DNA from: Acidimicrobiia bacterium
GTDB lineage: Bacteria > Actinomycetota > Acidimicrobiia > Acidimicrobiales > Bin134
DNA: 32,071 nucleotides
Direction of reading: 5' to 3'
NCBI GenBank assembly: GCA_009842675.1
Contig: VYEX01000058.1
Coordinates: 1 to 32,071 of the forward strand
The position numbers were made by a program, and so were the translations under genes. This document shows, in pieces, positions 23,355 through 31,595 of this stretch. The notes beneath the pieces are model-generated. The model was given only the letters and a program-made list of their open reading frames with translations. It was not told where the DNA came from and searched no databases. The stretch's first letter is position 1. Each line of letters starts with the position of its first letter.

Positions 23355-24470
23355 ATGCTCCCGGCCGACGTCAAGCCCATTTCGGTGGACGACCACATCA
23401 TCGAGCCTCCCCATCTGTGGCAGAGTCGTCTGCCAGAGGCTTACCGGGAACGCGGCCCCCGGGTTGTGGAGTTGGAGAACGGCACCGAGGCCTGGTTGTA
23501 CGAGGACCAGATAGTCCAAACCGTGAGGGGCAACACCCGCACCTTGCCCGGTTTTGACGATGATCCACTCGGCGTGGCCCGTTTCAGCGAGATGCGCCCG
23601 GGCTGCTATGACCCCGCCGCCCGCCTCGACGACATGGACCTCGACGGCATCTGGGCCCAAGTCAACTTTCCCGACTTCAGCCGGTTCGCAGGTCACCGGT
23701 TCGTGGTCAGCCACGACTTCGAGCTCGCCGCGCTTTGCGTTCAGGCCTACAACGACTTCATCCTGGAGGAGTGGTGCGCTGCCGACCCCCTACGTCTCAT
23801 CCCCCTGATCGTGGTGCCGCTCTGGGACCCGGCTGCCGCGGCCGCTGAAGTGCGGCGCACAGCGGCAATGGGGGCTCGGGCGGTGGCCTTCTCTGAGAAT
23901 CCCACCACACTGGGGCTGCCATCGGTCTACACCGACCATTGGGAGCCGCTGTGGGATGCAGTGGCCGAGACCGGTCTCGTGGTGTGCCTGCACATCGGCT
24001 CGTCGTCCAAGCTCATCAAGTCGTCCGACGATGCCCCCGGTTGCACCGTGCTGCCTTATGTGGGGGCCAACTCCATGATTGCCTGCTCCGACTGGCTGTT
24101 CTCCGGCATTCTGGACCGCCACCGCTCGATCAGGGTCGCCTTCTCCGAAGGCGGCGCTGGCTGGGCGCCTTACCTGCTGGAGCAGTCCAGTGACGTATTC
24201 GACAATTTCCGGGTACAACTCGTCGCCCAACGCCCTCCACGAGAAATCTTCGCTGAGCATATGACCGTGTGCATGCTGCGCGACGACACCGCCATCGCCG
24301 CCCTTGACGTGATCGGAGAGGACAACATCACCTGGGAGTCGGACTACCCCCACGAGTCCACGCTGTTCCCCCACAGCATGGAGTCCCTCGCCCACACCAC
24401 CGCTCCCATGACCGAGCAGGCCGCCCGTAAGTTCGCCGAGACCAACGCCCGCCGACTATTCAAGATTTAG
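23355..24470 (+). CDS. amidohydrolase family 2 metal-dependent hydrolase
   Basis: A 371-residue third PF04909-type protein of the window. Marks are D-D-H at residues 12-14 (SVDDHIIEPPHLW), VCLHIGSSSKL in the middle and WESDYPHEST near the C-terminus with the metal Asp. ATG at 23355 was chosen; the same frame stays open far upstream, but that part is antisense to the lipoprotein. The last 11 bases overlap the convergent enoyl-CoA hydratase. Its closest look-alike here is the protein at 3521-4627, sharing the NFPDF/NGTEAW-type features only loosely. Substrate unknown. Confidence 0.86.
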   Translation: MLPADVKPISVDDHIIEPPHLWQSRLPEAYRERGPRVVELENGTEAWLYEDQIVQTVRGNTRTLPGFDDDPLGVARFSEMRPGCYDPAARLDDMDLDGIWAQVNFPDFSRFAGHRFVVSHDFELAALCVQAYNDFILEEWCAADPLRLIPLIVVPLWDPAAAAAEVRRTAAMGARAVAFSENPTTLGLPSVYTDHWEPLWDAVAETGLVVCLHIGSSSKLIKSSDDAPGCTVLPYVGANSMIACSDWLFSGILDRHRSIRVAFSEGGAGWAPYLLEQSSDVFDNFRVQLVAQRPPREIFAEHMTVCMLRDDTAIAALDVIGEDNITWESDYPHESTLFPHSMESLAHTTAPMTEQAARKFAETNARRLFKI

Positions 24471-25281
24471 GGTTCTTGTCCTTCCCGAAACCGAACCGCT
24501 CCATGGACTTCTCGAACTCGTGCTGGGTGGAGTACACCGCCACCCGGTCGAACTGCCGCTGGATGTTCCGGTCGGTCACGTCGGCGTAAACGTCCACCGC
24601 CATCTTGGCCAGCCCCAGCGCCTCAACGGGCAGCGACATCAGGTGGCGGCAAAACGCGTACACCTCGTCCATCAGCGATTCCGCGGGGTACACCTCGTGC
24701 ATCAGCCCGATCGACTTGGCCTGCTCCGCGTCGACCTCCATGGTGGCCATCGCCATCCACTTGGCCCAACTGGGCCCGATAAGCCGGGTCAGCCTGCTGG
24801 TGCCCCCGCTTCCGGCGATGCTCCCCAAATTCACCTCCGGCAACAGGAATGACGCTTCGGGGGTGCAGAAACGGAAGTCCACCGATCCGGCCATCTCCAC
24901 TCCCGCCCCCAGGCAGCGCCCCTGGATGGCCATGATCACCGGTTTCTCCACTGCCTCCATCTCGTCGTAGAGCAGGTGGTGGCTGCGGTAGTCCCGGCGA
25001 AAATTCCAACCGGGATGCTGGTCCATGGTCTCGGGGTCGCCGGGTCGGTTCCCCGCTGGGCTGGAGATGTCCTGGCCCGCGGTGAAATAACGGCCCTTGG
25101 CGGTGATCACCATGCAACGAAGATCGTCGCGATCGCCCAGCGCCAGCACCGCCTCCCACAGCGCCGCCGTCATCTCATGGCTGATGGCGTTCAGCTTGTC
25201 GGGGCGGTCGAGGGTAACCGTGATGATGCCCTCGTCGATGTCTATAGCCGCGTTGGGATGGCCGGCCGGATCGTCAGCCAT
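24460..25281 (-). CDS. enoyl-CoA hydratase
   Basis: A 273-residue crotonase-fold protein, likely hydrating a trans-2-enoyl-CoA in a beta-oxidation-like route. Both catalytic acids are present by alignment with rat hydratase: Glu129 in GAGVEMAG and Glu149 in LPEVNLG; the oxyanion segment is FTAGQDI, and GSGGTSRL follows as in the family. It is the third gene of a minus-strand operon behind the two luciferase-like genes, with a 9-bp gap. The end overlaps the convergent amidohydrolase by 11 bases. It contrasts with the crotonase at 21683-22498, which lacks both acids. Confidence 0.88.
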   Translation of the reverse strand: MADDPAGHPNAAIDIDEGIITVTLDRPDKLNAISHEMTAALWEAVLALGDRDDLRCMVITAKGRYFTAGQDISSPAGNRPGDPETMDQHPGWNFRRDYRSHHLLYDEMEAVEKPVIMAIQGRCLGAGVEMAGSVDFRFCTPEASFLLPEVNLGSIAGSGGTSRLTRLIGPSWAKWMAMATMEVDAEQAKSIGLMHEVYPAESLMDEVYAFCRHLMSLPVEALGLAKMAVDVYADVTDRNIQRQFDRVAVYSTQHEFEKSMERFGFGKDKNPKS

Positions 25282-25290
25282 GGCTCAACC

Positions 25291-26418
25291 TTAGGCGGCA
25301 GCCTCTCGCAGGCGGGTGGTGCGATGCACCGGATCGGTGTCGATCTTGGGTATCACGTGCTCGCCCATCAACTCGATCATCTTGAGGTCGTCGGCCCGCT
25401 CAGCCGAGCCCAAGCCGAACACCAGTTGGTCGGCGCCGGCGTCGGCCCACGCCTGGGCGCCCTTCAGCGCCTGGTCGGGGTTGCCCATCACCGCGCCCGG
25501 CTGACCGATCATCGCCTGGGCCTCCTCGATGGGAGGCATGGGGATGGTCTGGGGCCACGGCGGCACCCATTCGGGGCGGGGGAAGGTGTCGTGGTAGCGG
25601 AACACGTTGGACTGGAGGTAGGTCATTGACGACCGCATGATGGCGTCCACCGCTTCCTCGGTGGTCTCGGCCACAAACGCCCCGCTGGTCACCATGATGT
25701 TGTCGTTCACGAACGATCCCACCGGCTCGGCGTTCACGATCTCCTTCTTGTAGGCCTCCAGCACCGGGGCCAACTCCGCGAGCTCTCCCACCGAAAAGCC
25801 CAGCACGCCGAGGCCCTTGCGGGCGGCCATGGCGTAGCTGGTGGTGTTGCCCGCCGCGTACCACATGGCCGGGTGTCCCTTGCCCCACGGCTTGGGCAGC
25901 ACCTTGCGGGGCGGCAGCGACCAGAACTTGCCCTCGTAGCCCTCGTAGGTGTCCTGGGTCCACATCTTGGCGAACTCGCCGATCACGTCCTCCCAGATTT
26001 CCTTCGTGGCCGAGGTGTCGGTGATGCCCTCCTTGTGCAGAAAGCCCAAAATCTCGTGGCTGCCGGCGCCTCGGCCGGTGCCGAACTCGAATCGGCCCCC
26101 AGAGAGGTGGTCGAGCATGGCCACCCGCTCGGCCACCTTGGCCGGGTGGTTCACCTGGGGCAGCGGGTTGAAGATCCCCGAGCCGATGTGGATCCGCTCG
26201 GTGGCATTGGCCAGATATCCGGCCACCGCATCGTTGGCCGACAGATGGGAGTACTCGTCGAGGAAGTGGTGCTCGGTGAGCCACACGTACTTGAACCCGG
26301 CCTTGTCGGCCGCGATCACCAGCTCCAGCTCCTCCATCAAAGCCTTGTGCTCGGCCTCGGGGTCGCCCTCCCGGCGAAACTGGGGCACGTAGCCCTGGAT
26401 GAAGACTCCAAACTCCAT
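25291..26418 (-). CDS. luciferase-like (LLM class) flavin-dependent oxidoreductase, copy 1
   Basis: A 375-residue TIM-barrel protein of the bacterial luciferase family, using reduced FMN or coenzyme F420. Features are EHHFLDEYSHLSAND (residues 49-63), IHIGSGIFNPLPQVNHPAKVAE, GGRFEFGTGRGAG and the C-terminal region ending TTRLREAAA. FMN-monooxygenase and F420-dependent dehydrogenase members cannot be separated by eye. It is the second of two tandem paralogues; a count by eye gives about 47 differences in 375 residues (roughly 87% identity). ATG at 26418 has an AAAGAGA ribosome site. The leader repeats part of the upstream region of copy 2. Confidence 0.9.
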   Translation of the reverse strand: MEFGVFIQGYVPQFRREGDPEAEHKALMEELELVIAADKAGFKYVWLTEHHFLDEYSHLSANDAVAGYLANATERIHIGSGIFNPLPQVNHPAKVAERVAMLDHLSGGRFEFGTGRGAGSHEILGFLHKEGITDTSATKEIWEDVIGEFAKMWTQDTYEGYEGKFWSLPPRKVLPKPWGKGHPAMWYAAGNTTSYAMAARKGLGVLGFSVGELAELAPVLEAYKKEIVNAEPVGSFVNDNIMVTSGAFVAETTEEAVDAIMRSSMTYLQSNVFRYHDTFPRPEWVPPWPQTIPMPPIEEAQAMIGQPGAVMGNPDQALKGAQAWADAGADQLVFGLGSAERADDLKMIELMGEHVIPKIDTDPVHRTTRLREAAA

Positions 26419-26466
26419 GACGGTCTCTTTTCTGTTTTCTTTTGGCTGGTATTTCCTGGTTAACCC

Positions 26467-27594
26467 TTAGGCCGCGGCCTCGCGTAGGCGAGTGGTGCGG
26501 TGAACCTGGTCGGTGTCGATCTTGGGGATCACGTGCTTGCCCAACAGCTCGATGGTCTTCAGGTCGTCGGCCCGCTCACTCGAGCCCATGCCAAACACCA
26601 GTTGGTCGGCCCCGGCGTCAGCCCACTGCTGACAGCCCTTGAGGGCTTGGTCGGGGTCACCCATCACGCTGCCCGGCTGGCCGACGCTCTGCCACAGCTC
26701 ATCAGCGGTCGGCATGGGGATGGTCTGGGGCCATGGCGGCACCCATTCGGGGCGGGGGAAGGTGTCGTGGTAGCGGAACACGTTGGATTGGAGATAGGTC
26801 ATCGAAGACCGCAGCGCGTGGTCCACGGCCCCCTGATCGGTTTCGGCCACGAACGCCCCGGTGGTCACCATGAGGTTGTCGTTGACGAACGCCCCCACCG
26901 GCTCGGCGTTGACGATGTCCCGCTTGTAGGCCTCTAGCACCGGGGCCAGCTCGTCGAGGGCCCCTACCGAGAAGCCGAGCACGCCGAGCCCCTTGCGGGC
27001 GGCCATGGCGTAGCTGGTCACGTTGCCCGCCGCGTACCACATGGCCGGGTGTCCCTTGCCCCACGGCTTGGGCAGCACCTTGCGGGGCGGCAGCGACCAG
27101 AACTTGCCCTCGTAGCCCTCGTAGGTGTCCTGGGTCCACATTTTGGCGAACTCGCCGATCACGTCTTCCCAGATCTCTTTGGTATGCGACGTGTCGGTGA
27201 TGCCCTCTCGGTGCAGAAAGCCGAGGATCTCGTGGCTGCCGGCGCCTCGGCCGGTGCCGAACTCGAACCGGCCTCCGGTGAGGTGGTCGAGCATGGCCAC
27301 CCGCTCGGCCACCTTGGCCGGATGGTTCACCTGGGGGAGCGGGTTGAAGATGCCCGAGCCGATGTGAATGCGCTCAGTGGCATGGGCCAGATAGCCGGCG
27401 ATGGCGTCGTTGGCCGACATGTGGGAGTACTCGTCGAGGAAGTGGTGCTCGGGCAGCCACGCGTACTTGAACCCGGCCTTGTCGGCCGCAATCACCAGCT
27501 CCAGCTCCTCCATGAATGCGGTGTGCTCGGCATCGGGGTCGACGTCCCGGCGATGCTGGGGCACGTACCCCTGGATGAACAGTCCAAACTCCAT
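26467..27594 (-). CDS. luciferase-like (LLM class) flavin-dependent oxidoreductase, copy 2
   Basis: A 375-residue tandem paralogue of the next gene, same length, without any gap in the alignment. EHHFLDEYSHMSAND and GGRFEFGTGRGAG are conserved. The most divergent stretches are near residues 250-262 (loop after FVAET) and 301-313 (after TIPMP), which may shape substrate choice. ATG at 27594 follows AGAGAGG with a 6-nt gap; an in-frame extension to 27717 is rejected because it crosses the divergent hydrolase start. It is the first gene of the operon copy 2, copy 1, enoyl-CoA hydratase, transcribed away from the hydrolase at 27707. Confidence 0.9.
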   Translation of the reverse strand: MEFGLFIQGYVPQHRRDVDPDAEHTAFMEELELVIAADKAGFKYAWLPEHHFLDEYSHMSANDAIAGYLAHATERIHIGSGIFNPLPQVNHPAKVAERVAMLDHLTGGRFEFGTGRGAGSHEILGFLHREGITDTSHTKEIWEDVIGEFAKMWTQDTYEGYEGKFWSLPPRKVLPKPWGKGHPAMWYAAGNVTSYAMAARKGLGVLGFSVGALDELAPVLEAYKRDIVNAEPVGAFVNDNLMVTTGAFVAETDQGAVDHALRSSMTYLQSNVFRYHDTFPRPEWVPPWPQTIPMPTADELWQSVGQPGSVMGDPDQALKGCQQWADAGADQLVFGMGSSERADDLKTIELLGKHVIPKIDTDQVHRTTRLREAAA

Positions 27595-27706
27595 GTCGGC
27601 CTCTCTGTGGGTTTTCGGCTGATATTTCCTAGCATCCCGCCCGCCAATTGGCCTAAGGCTGGCGTCCCTTAGCGCATTCGCACCTTGACCCCTAGGCTTC
27701 CGGGCC
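27595..27706. promoter_or_regulatory. 112-bp divergent intergenic region
   Basis: This is the longest non-coding stretch in the window. On the plus strand TAGGCT (27693-27698) ends 8 nt before the GTG of the hydrolase at 27707, with no ribosome site. On the minus strand the AGAGAGG site of the luciferase-like gene lies just before 27594, and the AGGAAATATCAGCC element (27617-27630 region) is shared with the copy 1 leader. No TANNNT box was clear on the minus strand. Confidence 0.4.
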
Positions 27707-28672
27707 GTGCCTCCCATCCGACCCGATCAACCGCCCACTCCACCCGCCGATGCCTTTGCCATCCACCGGGCACCGGTCGATGGCGACCTGTCGCTGGCCT
27801 ACATACGGGAGGGAGAAGGCGGCTATCCCCTGGTGCTGGTCCACGGCTACCCCGAGACCAAGCGCATCTGGTGGCGCAACATCATTCCGCTGGCCGAGGC
27901 CGGCTACGAGGTGATCGTGCCCGACCTGCGGGGCTACGGCGACTCCGATCTGTCTGACGACGATCAGTACGACCTGGTGCTGTACTCCCGGGACATCCAC
28001 ACCCTGGTTCACGACGTGCTCGGCCACGAGCGGGTCGGGCTATTGGGCGGCGACGTGGGCGGCGCGGTGATCGTGGACATGGCCAATCGCTGGCCCGAGT
28101 TTGCCGAGCGGATGGTGTTCTTCAACACCGTGGCTCCCTTCATCGTCGACCAGGTGGACTGGTACACCGAGCGGGGCCTGTCGCTGAACCCGCTGCCCCA
28201 CGGCCCTACCGGCGACTACCGCATCCGCCAGGGCCGCGACCCCGACCAGCTCCGGGCCGACCTCGACACCCCTGAACGCTGCCGCCGCTATGTTCGCGAC
28301 TGCTACGAGCACCGGCTATGGGCCTCCCAGTACTCCTTCGAGGAAGAAGACATCGACTTCATGACCGAGCCGTTCGCCGACCTGGAGCGGCTGGCTGCCG
28401 GCTGGTCGGTGTACCAGCTGGAATACGGCCGGCCAATGTCCGAGCCGCCCATGATGGGCACCCAAGTCCAGGCCCCCACGCTCATTTTGTATGGCCCCGA
28501 CGACCAGGTGGTTCCCAAGGACTTCCCCAAGCGCTGCGAGATCGCCTTCGCCAATCGGGTGGGCCCGGTGGTTATCCCCGAGTGCTGCCATTTCCTCCAG
28601 TGGGAGCGGGCCGACGTGTTCAACGAACTGGTGAAGTACTTCTACGCTGACTTGAAGGGAGCACGCGGGTAA
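27707..28672 (+). CDS. alpha/beta hydrolase, epoxide hydrolase / dehalogenase-like
   Basis: A 321-residue soluble hydrolase. HGYPETKRIWW holds the HGxP oxyanion motif, the nucleophile is Asp116 in GGDVGG, the acid is likely Asp266 in GPDDQVVP, and the base His295 in CCHFLQWE. An Asp nucleophile places it with epoxide hydrolases and haloalkane/fluoroacetate dehalogenases rather than esterases. Lid residues that decide between these (Tyr pair versus Trp/Asn) cannot be assigned safely. GTG at 27707 follows a TAGGCT box. The stop overlaps the next ATG by one base (TAATG), starting a three-gene operon. Confidence 0.87.
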   Translation: MPPIRPDQPPTPPADAFAIHRAPVDGDLSLAYIREGEGGYPLVLVHGYPETKRIWWRNIIPLAEAGYEVIVPDLRGYGDSDLSDDDQYDLVLYSRDIHTLVHDVLGHERVGLLGGDVGGAVIVDMANRWPEFAERMVFFNTVAPFIVDQVDWYTERGLSLNPLPHGPTGDYRIRQGRDPDQLRADLDTPERCRRYVRDCYEHRLWASQYSFEEEDIDFMTEPFADLERLAAGWSVYQLEYGRPMSEPPMMGTQVQAPTLILYGPDDQVVPKDFPKRCEIAFANRVGPVVIPECCHFLQWERADVFNELVKYFYADLKGARG

Positions 28673-29625
28673 TGCATCTCAACGAGTTCGCCTCCACTGC
28701 TGAACCCCTGGACATGACGGTCACCGCTGAGTTCGAGAGCCTGTGTACCAGTGCGGCCGACCTCGGCATCGCCCACGGCTCCGACATCTCCTACGTGTCC
28801 CGCAACATCGTGGCCCGCCATCACCGCTTCCACTTCTCTGAGTGGGGAAGCGCCGAGAACCAAACCGTGCTGCTGCTCCACGGCGGCAACCAGTCGTGCC
28901 ACTCCTGGGACTTGGTCAGCCTGGCATTGGCCGACCGCTACCACGTCTTGGCCCTCGACCAGCGGGGCCACGGCGACAGCGAGTGGGCCCGCGACGCCGA
29001 CTACTCATCGGGGGCCATGGCCGCCGACGCCGCCGCCTTCTGCGAGGCGCTTGGGGTGGCCGACCCCATCGTGATGGGCCATTCCATGGGCGGCATGAAC
29101 ACCATGCGCCTCACCCTCGACCACCCCGATCTGGCCAAGGCCATCGTGCTGGTGGACATCGGTCCCGAGATCTCCGAGGTGGGCACCGAGGTGATCCGCA
29201 CGTTCGTCACCGAGAACCGGGAGTTCCAAGACTTGGACGACTTCGTGGCCGCGGTGCAGAAGTACGACCCCTACCGCAGTCGAGAGCACATCGAGCGCAC
29301 CGTCAAGTACAACCTGCTCCAGCGGGTCGACGGCACCTACATTTCCAAGGTGGACCACGGCCCTCGGCTGGCCCACGGCGCCGAGCACCGCCGGGCTGGC
29401 GACCGCTTCACCCTGGAGGAAGCCAAGCGCATCGCTCAGCCGGTGCTGCTGGTGCGGGGGGCCGACTCCTGGGTGCTCACCGAGGAAGCCGCCGAGCGGT
29501 TCGCCGATGCCCTGCCCAGCGGGCAGTTGGTGGCCGTGCCCGATTGCAGTCACAACGTCCACGGCCAGAACACCCCCGGCTTTCTGGCCGCGGTGGAGCC
29601 GTTCTTGGCAAGGTTTGCGTCGTGA
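28672..29625 (+). CDS. alpha/beta hydrolase with Ser nucleophile
   Basis: A 317-residue protein with VLLLHGGNQSCHSWD, GHSMGG with nucleophile Ser138, Asp265 (RGADSW) and His294 (CSHNVHGQNTP). This triad fits esterases, C-C hydrolases (MhpC-like) and lactonases. The first 50 residues or so precede the fold, so a later Met (residue 15) could be the start, but ATG at 28672 forms the TAATG overlap. The stop overlaps the GTG of the next gene as GTGA. It works together with an Asp-type hydrolase and a DUF1214-like protein; common substrate unknown. Confidence 0.87.
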   Translation: MHLNEFASTAEPLDMTVTAEFESLCTSAADLGIAHGSDISYVSRNIVARHHRFHFSEWGSAENQTVLLLHGGNQSCHSWDLVSLALADRYHVLALDQRGHGDSEWARDADYSSGAMAADAAAFCEALGVADPIVMGHSMGGMNTMRLTLDHPDLAKAIVLVDIGPEISEVGTEVIRTFVTENREFQDLDDFVAAVQKYDPYRSREHIERTVKYNLLQRVDGTYISKVDHGPRLAHGAEHRRAGDRFTLEEAKRIAQPVLLVRGADSWVLTEEAAERFADALPSGQLVAVPDCSHNVHGQNTPGFLAAVEPFLARFAS

Positions 29626-30794
29626 GCGATATCAGCGCGGCGGTCAAGGCTTGGGATCAGTGGTGCGATCTGCTCAAGAAGATGGGCCGTGAAGTGGTCG
29701 CCCCGCCCTATCCGACGGGCGACGGCGGCGACTTGGAAATGATCGAGCATCTGGCTGACAACGTGGAGGGGTTCTTGGGCTGGGAGGTGTTCCACGCCGA
29801 CCCCACCCGCCCATTCTTCAATCGCCAGAACGACCTGACTGTCCAGTGGGGCGGTCCCAATGCCGACAACGTCTACCGCCACGCCCGCATCGAGCCTGGG
29901 CGCCGCTATCGCATCACCGGCAACATGCACGGCTGCGACGACTTCATCATTGCCCTGCGGGCCGGGTTCATGCACAACGACATCTGGGGCACCAAGGCCA
30001 CCATCACCGCCCACGACCTCGGGCTCGCTCGCCACGACGACTTCGATATTTTGCTCGGGGGCGAAGAGCCCGGTGCGGTGGCCATTCCCGACGGCGTGCT
30101 GTCGGCGTCGATACGTGAGTACTACTTCGACTGGACCGCGGATGAGCCCGCCTTCTTCACCATCGAGTGCCTCGACCCCGAGCCTGCCCCCGTGCTCGAC
30201 GGGCCGACATTCGCCAATCGCGTGGAACGGGCCATGATGCAGATGACCGACTCCATCGAGCGGTGGAACGCCTACATGGTGATGAACCGGGCCGAGCGCA
30301 TCGACAACACCTTCACCAATCGCACCCTTGAGGTGTCCAAAGGCCTGTCCATGGCCCGCTACGAGTTCTGCTTCTGGGATCTGGAGCCCGACCAGGCACT
30401 GATCGTGACCGCCGAGGTGCCCGAGGCCCACTACTGGGGCGCCCAGCTCTACATGATGGGCACGTTCGAGCTGGTCGACACCTACGCCCACATCTCCTGT
30501 CGCAACCAGACCCAGACAACGATCTCCTCCGACGGCAAAGTGCGCTACGTGGTGTGCGGCACCGACCCGGGTGTCGCCAACTGGCTGGACAACGCCAACC
30601 GCCGCAACGGTCTATGCACTCTGCGCTGGTTCTGGCCTACCGGCGACCAGGCCATGGCTCCCACCACCGAAGTGGTTGCCCTTTCTGACGTGGCAGCCGC
30701 TCTCCCCGACGACCATCCAACCGTCACCGCCGCCGAAAACGCCGCCGACCTCGCCACCCGCCAAGCCCACCTGCGTCATCGGTTCAGGACTTAG
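29622..30794 (+). CDS. DUF1214-like protein of unknown function
   Basis: A 390-residue protein without a signal peptide. The C-terminal third (YWGAQLYMMGTFELVDT, then NWLDNANRRNGLCTLRWFWP) resembles the DUF1214 pattern (YW..QLY, then NWL and LR...P); the N-terminal part is mixed and acidic with no known motif. DUF1214 proteins often occur with DUF1254, not clearly seen here. The GTG at 29622 overlaps the hydrolase stop by 4 nt. The frame is open further upstream only as an antiparallel reading of the hydrolase. The stop overlaps the convergent SDR stop as TTAG. Confidence 0.72.
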   Translation: MSDISAAVKAWDQWCDLLKKMGREVVAPPYPTGDGGDLEMIEHLADNVEGFLGWEVFHADPTRPFFNRQNDLTVQWGGPNADNVYRHARIEPGRRYRITGNMHGCDDFIIALRAGFMHNDIWGTKATITAHDLGLARHDDFDILLGGEEPGAVAIPDGVLSASIREYYFDWTADEPAFFTIECLDPEPAPVLDGPTFANRVERAMMQMTDSIERWNAYMVMNRAERIDNTFTNRTLEVSKGLSMARYEFCFWDLEPDQALIVTAEVPEAHYWGAQLYMMGTFELVDTYAHISCRNQTQTTISSDGKVRYVVCGTDPGVANWLDNANRRNGLCTLRWFWPTGDQAMAPTTEVVALSDVAAALPDDHPTVTAAENAADLATRQAHLRHRFRT

Positions 30795-31549
30795 GGGCGC
30801 ATCAAGCCGCCGCCGTCGACCTGAAACGTCTCCCCAGTCACGTACTGACTCGCATCGGACAACAAGAACCCGATCACCGGAGCAATGTCGGTCACCGGAT
30901 CTCCATCACGCCCCATGGGGTGGTTGTCGATCAGGGCCTTGTACGAGGCCAGGCGGTCGGGGTCGTCGTCGGGGGGCGCCCGGTGGGCCACCGACGCTGG
31001 GTTCACGCAGTTCACGGTGATGCCGTCTCGACCCCATTCCCGGGCCGCGGTGCGGGTCAGCGAGCGAATGGCCTCTTTGGCCGCCCCGTAAGGCCCATAT
31101 CCCGGGCCGCCGGTGATCCCCACGTTGGTGCCGAAGGTGATGATGCGCCCCCGGCCTTTGGCCGCCATGTGGGGATGCACCGCCTGCATGAACCACAGCG
31201 TGCCCTTGGGGCCGGTATTGAGAAGCAGGTCCATATCCGACTCGTCCACTTCCAGCAGCGGCATGGTCGGGCGGAACGACTGGGCGTTGGCCACCAGGCC
31301 GTCCACCGTGCCCCACCGCTCCACCGTGCGATCAACCACCTCGTTGGTGTGGTCCCGATCGCCCACCGACCCGGCCATTGCCAGCACATCGCCGCCCCGC
31401 TCCCGCAATTCGGTGGCAGTGGCCTCAATCCTCTCGGGCTTGCGGCTGGTCACCGTCAGCTTGACGCCCTCGTCCACCAGGTACTCGGCGATGCCCCGGC
31501 CGATACCCTTCGATGCCCCAGTGAGGATCACAACCTGCCCTTCCAGCAT
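30791..31549 (-). CDS. short-chain dehydrogenase/reductase with Thr in place of catalytic Ser
   Basis: A 252-residue SDR. TGASKGIG is at residues 10-17 and YGAAK has Tyr154 and Lys158. The catalytic Ser (S138 of E. coli FabG, GSVVG) aligns with Thr141 in FGTNVG, and the NNAG motif reads ANAQ, so the active site is unusual. ATG at 31549 fits a TACGCT box exactly 6 nt upstream; ATG at 31552 is the alternative. A longer frame to 31642 would cross the divergent sulfotransferase start. The C-terminal GETFQVDGG is normal. Cofactor and substrate unknown. Confidence 0.87.
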   Translation of the reverse strand: MLEGQVVILTGASKGIGRGIAEYLVDEGVKLTVTSRKPERIEATATELRERGGDVLAMAGSVGDRDHTNEVVDRTVERWGTVDGLVANAQSFRPTMPLLEVDESDMDLLLNTGPKGTLWFMQAVHPHMAAKGRGRIITFGTNVGITGGPGYGPYGAAKEAIRSLTRTAAREWGRDGITVNCVNPASVAHRAPPDDDPDRLASYKALIDNHPMGRDGDPVTDIAPVIGFLLSDASQYVTGETFQVDGGGLMRP

Positions 31550-31595
31550 CATCTGAGCGTACTGTTCTAGGTGATGCGAACCCCTTTCGGCGGCC
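31550..31595. promoter_or_regulatory. divergent SDR / sulfotransferase intergenic region
   Basis: On the minus strand TACGCT (31561-31556) stands 6 nt before ATG 31549 of the SDR. On the plus strand no TANNNT box at leaderless distance was found before the sulfotransferase ATG at 31596, and CGGCGG is a poor ribosome site. Confidence 0.4.

Larger units (their letters stand above)
25291..27630 (-). repeat. tandem gene duplication with a 120-bp identical block
   Basis: Units are 25291-26457 and 26467-27630, including about 36-39 bp upstream of each ATG. Positions 25846-25965 and 27022-27141 are identical over all 120 bases, silent sites included, while flanking coding regions differ. The leader element (18 bp at 26440-26457 and 27613-27630) matches at 16 positions. 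Confidence 0.85.

Noticed and set aside
27595..27717. 41-codon N-terminal extension of luciferase-like copy 2
   Set aside because: It crosses the divergent hydrolase start; the copy 1 protein begins at the equivalent Met, and AGAGAGG precedes that Met.
28842..29621. Upstream extension of the DUF1214-like frame through the second hydrolase
   Set aside because: Arg/Gly-rich shadow translation; the GTGA overlap at 29622 marks the true start.
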